Positions 1-5,103 of a stretch of 5,103 nt of DNA are shown here, one piece after another (position 1 is the first letter of the stretch; every line of letters starts with the position of its first letter). The notes beneath the pieces were generated by a model, which saw only the letters and a list, made by a program, of their open reading frames with translations, was not told where the DNA came from and searched no databases. Origin of the DNA: Aquabacterium sp. (GTDB lineage Bacteria; Pseudomonadota; Gammaproteobacteria; Burkholderiales; Burkholderiaceae_C). Made by a program: the position numbers and the translations under genes. The stretch is from positions 1 to 5,103 of the forward strand of contig JAGNPA010000167.1 of the NCBI GenBank assembly GCA_017989885.1. Reading direction: 5' to 3'.

Positions 1-652
1 GTCGCGCCAGCCGGTCACCCCGGTGGGCCTTGGTCTGGGTGTCCAGCCACACGCCATGGCGCCTCACCCAGTCGCGGCTGGCTTCGATCACGGCCATGGG
101 GTGGCCCGAGATCGACTCGATCTCCAGCTCGCGCACCGTCACGTTCAGCTCGCCCGCGTGGATGTGACCCAGGTCGAGGGCCAGCTCCACCACGCCTTCG
201 TAGGGGGTGCCTGCGCCCACGGTCACACGGGCACGATGGCGGGTGATGTCGGTGCGGTACAGCTCGATCAGGCCCGTGGCGGCGCCACTGGGGTCTTGCG
301 CCGGGTCCCAGCCCAGCACCGTGCGCAAGGCAGTCTCGGCCGGCGTGCCAAGGTGGCGGGCCAGATCGGCCACCACCGCCTGCCTCGCCTTGGGCGCCTT
401 GGCCGGCTGGTTGTCCTCCAGGCGCATCATGGTGTTGCTGCCACCGGCCTTGAGGGTCTGCACCCACCGGCGACCCTCCTGGCGCACCCGCAGGGCCATG
501 TGGGCGTGCGCCAGGGCACGCTCGGGGGTGTCGAAGTAGGCTGCCCGCAGACGCAAGGGCGCATGGTGGCCGCCATCCAGGGCGGTGAGTTCGGCCTGCA
601 CCGCACTCAGTGCCAGGGCCGGGATCTGGAATTTCAGTTCGATTTCCTGCAT
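1..652 (-). CDS. CYTH domain protein, YgiF-like inorganic triphosphatase (N-terminal part, runs off left edge)
   Basis: This minus-strand frame stays open from an ATG at 652-650 to the window edge, giving 217 complete codons. The product begins MQEIELKF, the ExExK signature of the CYTH (triphosphate tunnel metalloenzyme) fold, at the same place as in E. coli YgiF (MAQEIELKF). Other tunnel-type stretches follow in YgiF order: YFDTP (about residue 39), MALRVRQEG (52-60), QTLKAGG (65-71), VELALDLG (155-162) and RELEIES (174-180). These supply the alternating charged residues that bind triphosphate and metal. YgiF-type enzymes hydrolyse inorganic triphosphate in the cytoplasm and usually carry a C-terminal CHAD domain, which would lie outside the window. 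An in-frame ATG at 661-659 would add three residues. The only Shine-Dalgarno-like AGGA (plus-strand 664-667) is 2 nt from that ATG and 11 nt from the one chosen. The gene diverges from DUF3460. The family call is firm; the exact substrate is inferred. Confidence 0.88.
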   Translation of the reverse strand, partial: MQEIELKFQIPALALSAVQAELTALDGGHHAPLRLRAAYFDTPERALAHAHMALRVRQEGRRWVQTLKAGGSNTMMRLEDNQPAKAPKARQAVVADLARHLGTPAETALRTVLGWDPAQDPSGAATGLIELYRTDITRHRARVTVGAGTPYEGVVELALDLGHIHAGELNVTVRELEIESISGHPMAVIEASRDWVRRHGVWLDTQTKAHRGDRLAR

Positions 653-689
653 GGTGGGCATTGTCCTGCGCTTCGCCGGCTCCGCGTGA

Positions 690-701
690 GACGATGTCGT
701 C
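690..701. repeat. Small inverted repeat in the divergent intergenic region
   Basis: GACGA-TG-TCGTC has two perfect 5-bp arms around a 2-bp centre. It lies 8 bp upstream of the proposed -35 box for DUF3460 and within the upstream region of the divergent CYTH gene. It could be an operator half-site pair, but an arm of this length can occur by chance. The rest of 653-772 shows no convincing minus-strand promoter. Confidence 0.3.
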
Positions 702-709
702 AGAGATTC

Positions 710-739
710 TTGAGTGATTTCCCGCAAGCCCGATAAAAT
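710..739 (+). promoter_or_regulatory. Predicted sigma70-type promoter for DUF3460-scpA
   Basis: A -35-like TTGAGT (710-715, 4/6 to TTGACA) and a -10-like TAAAAT (734-739, 5/6 to TATAAT) are separated by 18 bp. This is an AT-rich island in an otherwise GC-rich sequence. Transcription would start near 746, giving a leader of about 27 nt before the ATG at 773. The placement directly upstream of the first gene of the plus-strand pair supports the call, which remains a prediction by eye. Confidence 0.6.
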
Positions 740-749
740 GGCAGGCTTG
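725..749. repeat. Inverted repeat flanking the -10 box
   Basis: CAAGCC (725-730) and GGCTTG (744-749) are perfect 6-bp inverted arms, 13 bp apart, that bracket the -10 box TAAAAT and the predicted start site. A dimeric regulator binding here would block the promoter, but no candidate regulator is encoded nearby. The arms are short enough that chance cannot be excluded. Confidence 0.35.
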
Positions 750-761
750 ATACCCCTAAGC

Positions 762-765
762 AGGA
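762..765 (+). promoter_or_regulatory. Ribosome binding site of the DUF3460 gene
   Basis: AGGA (within CAGGA, 761-765) lies 7 nt before the ATG at 773. It is the best-placed Shine-Dalgarno sequence in the window and fixes the start of the small gene. Confidence 0.7.
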
Positions 766-772
766 CCACACC

Positions 773-976
773 ATGCCCCTTTTCTGGAAGCCTTACAAGT
801 CCGACGCGACCCAGTTCATCGACAGCCTCAAGCAGCGCGACCCGCAGCTCGAAGAGCGTCAGCGTCAGGGCCGCTTCCTGCTGTGGGACCGCCCTTCGGT
901 GGACCTGGACACGCAAAAAGCCCAGCGCGAAGCCCGCGTGGCCCAAAAGCCCTACGTCTACCAGACCAAGGGCTGA
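773..976 (+). CDS. DUF3460 family protein (67 aa, function unknown)
   Basis: The product is 67 residues long and begins MPLFWKPYKSDATQFI. It continues with FIDSLKQRDPQLEERQRQGR and a LLWDRP core, and ends in a charged tail with QKPYVYQTKG. This matches the DUF3460 family of very small betaproteobacterial proteins as I remember it. There is no signal peptide, membrane segment or cysteine, so it is probably a soluble, basic-acidic helical cytoplasmic protein. The start is supported by AGGA 7 nt upstream and by the promoter at 710-739. scpA follows after 34 bp on the same strand, so the two are probably co-transcribed. Its function is unknown; proximity to scpA is only a weak hint of a link with chromosome maintenance. 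It is a real gene and not a chance frame, because its sequence is family-like and has its own promoter and ribosome binding site. Confidence 0.88.
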   Translation: MPLFWKPYKSDATQFIDSLKQRDPQLEERQRQGRFLLWDRPSVDLDTQKAQREARVAQKPYVYQTKG

Positions 977-1009
977 AGCGGCTGACGGCAGGCTGAGCAC
1001 AGGCTGAGC
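971..1009 (+). repeat. Short GGCTGA direct repeats between DUF3460 and scpA
   Basis: GGCTGA occurs four times, at 971, 980, 991 and 1002. The last two belong to a 10-bp direct repeat, CAGGCTGAGC, at 989-998 and 1000-1009. The first copy contains the DUF3460 stop codon, and the last copy lies directly before the scpA GTG start. The copy spacing of 9, 11 and 11 bp suggests local slippage duplication. Confidence 0.6.
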
Positions 1010-1010
1010 G

Positions 1011-1874
1011 GTGACGCACGAAGCCCTGACCGCCCCCGAGGGCGGGGTGTCGGTGCCAGGCCTGGATGCCCAGGGCCTGCCCCTGGTGGTCGATCAGGTC
1101 GCCTTGGCGCGGCTGTATGGCGAGCCCTTGTTCGCCATGCCCACCGACCTCTACATCCCGCCCGATGCCCTCGAGATCTTCCTCGAAACCTTCGAGGGCC
1201 CGCTCGACTTGCTGCTCTACCTGATCCGCAAGCAGAACTTCAACATCCTCGACATCCCGCTGGCCGACGTCACGCGCCAGTACCTGGCCTACGTCGATCA
1301 GATCCGCAAGCACAACCTCGAGCTGGCCTCCGAGTACCTGCTGATGGCGGCGATGCTCATCGAGATCAAGTCGCGCATGCTGCTGCCACCCAAGAAGGTG
1401 GAGGGCGCCGACGAGGCCGAAGACCCGCGTGCCGAGCTGGTGCGCCGCCTCATCGAGTACGAGCGCATGAAGCTGGCCGCGGCCGGGCTCGATCAGTTGC
1501 CCGTGCTGGGACGCGACTTCCTGCGGGTCGAGGTGCACAGCGACCCCTCGCTGAACGTGCGTCACCCTGACGTCAGCGTGGCCGATCTGCGCGAAGCCTG
1601 GCTGGACATCCTCCAGCGTGCCAAGCTGCACACCCATCACACCATCTCCCGCGAAGAGCTCTCGGTGCGCGAGCACATGAGCATGGTGTTGCGCACCCTG
1701 CAAGGCAAGCGCTTTGTCGAGTTCGAGCAGCTGTTCGATGTGACCCGGGGCACCCCTGTCCTGGTCGTCACCTTCATCGCCCTGCTGGAGTTGGCCAAAG
1801 AGTGCCTGCTCGAGATCACACAGGCCGAGGCCTTCGCGCCCATCTACGTGCGGCTCGCCTACGAGCCGGCCTAG
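1011..1874 (+). CDS. scpA: Segregation and condensation protein A (ScpA, kleisin)
   Basis: ScpA is the kleisin that bridges the SMC ATPase heads and, with ScpB, forms the bacterial condensin that organises and segregates the chromosome. The 287-residue product has the hallmark N-terminal SMC-binding helices: [20 protein letters not shown] (61-80), then [12 protein letters not shown], then [21 protein letters not shown] variable middle section follows, and the C-terminus is a winged-helix-like segment containing [12 protein letters not shown]. Residues 1-57 precede the conserved core and include [16 protein letters not shown], an extension that B. subtilis ScpA lacks and that I recall from Burkholderiales homologues. 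The GTG at 1011 is chosen because it includes this stretch and has AGG (1001-1003) 7 nt upstream. An internal ATG at 1137 (residue 43) would remove most of the extension. The gene lies 34 bp after DUF3460, and scpB is not adjacent. Family identity is very secure; the exact start is less so. Confidence 0.95.
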   Translation: MTHEALTAPEGGVSVPGLDAQGLPLVVDQVALARLYGEPLFAMPTDLYIPPDALEIFLETFEGPLDLLLYLIRKQNFNILDIPLADVTRQYLAYVDQIRKHNLELASEYLLMAAMLIEIKSRMLLPPKKVEGADEAEDPRAELVRRLIEYERMKLAAAGLDQLPVLGRDFLRVEVHSDPSLNVRHPDVSVADLREAWLDILQRAKLHTHHTISREELSVREHMSMVLRTLQGKRFVEFEQLFDVTRGTPVLVVTFIALLELAKECLLEITQAEAFAPIYVRLAYEPA

Positions 1875-1877
1875 AAT
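1872..1877 (+). promoter_or_regulatory. Possible -10 box for panB-panC
   Basis: TAGAAT matches TATAAT at 5 of 6 positions and overlaps the scpA TAG stop codon. Transcription would start near 1884, giving a leader of about 41 nt before the panB ATG. No good -35 box is visible 16-18 bp upstream (TGCGGC at 1849-1854), so the pan genes may instead be read through from the DUF3460-scpA promoter. Confidence 0.35.
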
Positions 1878-1895
1878 CCCGTCACCCTTTTGCAT

Positions 1896-1916
1896 GGGGC
1901 CTGTTGCCCAGGTCCC
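1896..1916 (+). promoter_or_regulatory. Leader hairpin immediately upstream of panB
   Basis: GGGGCCTG (1896-1903) pairs with CAGGTCCC (1909-1916) as a continuous 8-bp stem. Seven pairs are Watson-Crick and one is a G-U wobble (1899-1913); the loop is TTGCC (1904-1908). The stem ends 8 nt before the panB ATG and contains AGG (1910-1912), the only Shine-Dalgarno-like bases of the gene. It could damp translation of panB or slow readthrough from scpA. It has no downstream T run, so it is not a standard intrinsic terminator. Confidence 0.45.
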
Positions 1917-1924
1917 CCTTCAAG

Positions 1925-3642
<1,718 letters not shown>

Positions 3643-3649
<7 letters not shown>

Positions 3650-5103
3650 GTCAGCAGGAAGTCCACCACATCCTGCTCGACCCGTGAGCGGCGCATGGGC
3701 GGCAAGCTCTGCCAGATGCGGCGACCGTAAGGCTTGTCGATCAGGCGGGTGTCGCAGATCATCAGCACGCCGCGGTCGGTCTCGCTGCGGATCAGGCGCC
3801 CAGCACCTTGCTTGAGCGCGATGATGGCTTGGGGCACCTGGTGGCTCATGAAGGGGTTGCCGCCTGCCTTGGCGAGCAGCTCCAGGCGCTTGGCCAGCAC
3901 CGGGTCGTCAGGCGGCGCAAAGGGCAGCTTGTCGATCACGACGAGGGTGAGTGCATCACCTTTCACGTCGATGCCTTCCCAGAAGCTGTGGCTGCCCACC
4001 AGCACGGCGTTGCCGGCGCGGCGGAAGTCTTCCAACAGGGTGGGGCGGGGCGCATCGCCCTGTTGCAGCACCGGGAAGGGGTCACCGGCTTCGCCAAAGA
4101 CCTGCTTCAGGCGCTCGGCCGCTTTGGCCACGGCGCGCAGGCTGGTGCACAGCACAAAGGCGCGGCCCCGGTTGGCGCGGATCAGCGGCAGGGCCGCATC
4201 GACCACCGCATCGGTGTGCCCCGGATCGGACGGCTGCGGCACGTTGTGGGGCACGTACAGCATGGCCTGCGTCGGGTAGTCGTAGGGGCTGGACCACGAC
4301 TGGCACGCGGCATCTTCCAGGCCGAGGGCGTGCGTGAAGTGGCTGAAGTCGTTCTTCACGGCCAGCGTGGCCGAGGTGAAGATCCAGGCCTTGCGAGGGG
4401 GCGGGGCGATGTGGGAGGCGCCCGCATCCCCCCCAGCCAGCAGCGCCTGCAGGTCATCGACCTCATCGTCGTCCCGCGGGGCATCCGGTCGCAGCGGCGC
4501 CACAGGCTCGACGTCCCCGAAGGCGTCCATCATGGCCGCTTCGTCGTCATCGAGCGCATGGCGCACGATCTCGTCGTCCTCGTCCACCTCTTCGTCGGGC
4601 GCGATCTCGGCCTCGCCCAGGCCCAGTCGCTGGCGGCGGAACACCTCGGCCACCGAAATGGGCGTGCGGTGCAGTTGCACACCGTGCGAGCCCACGTCGA
4701 TCCAGCACAGTTCGGGCTCGCCTTCGCGCTCAGGCGCGCCCCAGGCGGTCAGGCGTTGCATCAGCTCATGGGCGCGGCGGTGCAACTGGGCCAGATCGGG
4801 GGAGCGTTCGGCCTGGCTGTCGAGCACGTCGCGCACATGGGCCAGCGCGTCCTTCAGTGTGTTCAGGGCCGGCCACAGCGGGTGATCCAGCCCAAGCTGA
4901 GCCTGTGACAGGCGTTGCAGTTGCTGCCCGAAACACAGGCGCAGATCGCGCGCGGCGCGGTCGAGCGGGGCCAGCACATCGTTCCAGTTGGCGCCGTCAC
5001 GCGCCTGCGCCTGCCCGGTGGCCAGCGTGTCGCGCAACAGGTCCAGGAACTGCAGGGTCGAGATCGAGTCGCCGAAGAACAGCGTGGCCGTGTCCGGCAA
5101 CTG
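3643..5103 (-). CDS. yoaA: ATP-dependent DNA helicase of the YoaA/DinG (XPD-like) family, C-terminal part
   Basis: The frame is open from the right edge to TGA at 3645-3643, giving 486 visible residues that resemble E. coli YoaA throughout. The window begins with QLPDTATLFFGDSIS, matching the stretch right after the DEAH box in YoaA, so Walker A, the iron-sulfur cysteines and DEAH lie outside. Visible superfamily 2 motifs are FTSATL (242-247), FVLCTS (316-321), GSHSFWEGIDVKGD (370-383), VVIDKLPF and QGAGRLIRSETDRG (432-445), the last holding the motif VI arginine. YoaA-type enzymes are 5'-3' DNA helicases linked to replication-fork repair. Residues of about 162-237 form an acidic insertion absent from E. 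coli YoaA. A TTG at 5100 is not a start, because homology continues across it. The gene converges on panC. YoaA is favoured over DinG by the C-terminal sequence; confidence in the broad family is higher than in the symbol. Confidence 0.93.
4393..4620 (-). other. Acidic low-complexity insertion in the helicase
   Basis: This segment encodes 76 residues between the conserved TPISVAEVF and KAWIFTSATL stretches. Twenty-five of them are Asp or Glu, in clusters such as DEEVDEDDE and DDDEVDD, and the segment ends in APPPR. In E. coli YoaA the two flanks are only about 10 residues apart. Its composition predicts a disordered, surface-exposed linker. The reading frame continues cleanly on both sides, so it is not a frameshift artefact. 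Confidence 0.75.

Noticed and set aside
23..736. Plus-strand open frame (237 codons) over the left end
   Set aside because: The opposite strand in another frame encodes a CYTH protein with the EIELKF signature. The plus-strand product looks random.
662..772. Minus-strand promoter for the CYTH gene
   Set aside because: AAGAAT and similar hexamers occur, but none has a -35 element at proper spacing.
828..1895. Minus-strand open frame (355 codons) opposite scpA and DUF3460
   Set aside because: Composition is that of an antisense shadow and no motif is recognisable; the plus strand encodes unmistakable ScpA and DUF3460.
1802..1924. Upstream extension of the panB frame into scpA
   Set aside because: The extra 41 codons are unlike PanB and overlap scpA; the ATG at 1925 gives a normal length and family-like N-terminus.
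3808..4908. Long plus-strand open frame (366 codons) opposite the helicase gene
   Set aside because: Its product is rich in His, Arg, Gly and Val and matches no family, as expected of an antisense shadow in GC-rich coding DNA. The opposite strand carries clear helicase motifs.
5098..5100. TTG as the start of the helicase gene
   Set aside because: Similarity to YoaA continues through this codon to the window edge and all N-terminal helicase motifs are missing, so the gene starts outside the window.

Overview
The window reads as core chromosome of a GC-rich betaproteobacterium, most likely a Burkholderiales member. The evidence is the pairing of a DUF3460 protein with a Burkholderiales-style ScpA that carries a long N-terminal extension, together with strongly GC-biased third codon positions. 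This placement rests on recalled family resemblance and not on a search. I see no mobile element, tRNA, rRNA, CRISPR array or sign of recent transfer. Coding density is very high, and the longest gene-free stretch is about 120 bases (653-772).

Layout. (1) Positions 1-652, minus strand: the N-terminal 217 codons of a CYTH-domain (YgiF-like) triphosphatase that runs off the left edge. (2) Positions 653-772: a divergent intergenic region holding a good sigma70-type promoter for the plus strand, with a small inverted repeat around its -10 box. (3) Positions 773-1874, plus: a 67-residue DUF3460 protein and then scpA, 34 bp apart and probably co-transcribed. (4) Positions 1875-1924: a short leader with a -10-like TAGAAT at the scpA stop codon and a stable hairpin just before panB. 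(5) Positions 1925-3638, plus: panB and panC, 13 bp apart, two enzymes of pantothenate synthesis. (6) Positions 3643-5103, minus: the C-terminal 486 residues of a YoaA/DinG-type XPD-family DNA helicase, convergent with panC and entering from the right edge.

How the genes work together. PanB makes ketopantoate from alpha-ketoisovalerate. A ketopantoate reductase encoded elsewhere converts it to pantoate, and PanC joins pantoate to beta-alanine to give pantothenate, the precursor of coenzyme A. ScpA is the kleisin of the SMC-ScpAB condensin; scpB is not beside it here. The helicase belongs to a DNA repair family. The CYTH protein would hydrolyse inorganic triphosphate. Apart from the two pan genes and the probable DUF3460-scpA pair, the neighbours share no evident pathway.

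This is a housekeeping region and I found no undescribed system. The points worth a second look are small: a palindrome in which the stop codons of panC and the helicase pair with each other, a panB leader hairpin that covers its only Shine-Dalgarno-like bases, an acidic insertion of about 75 residues in the helicase, and the N-terminal extension of ScpA.
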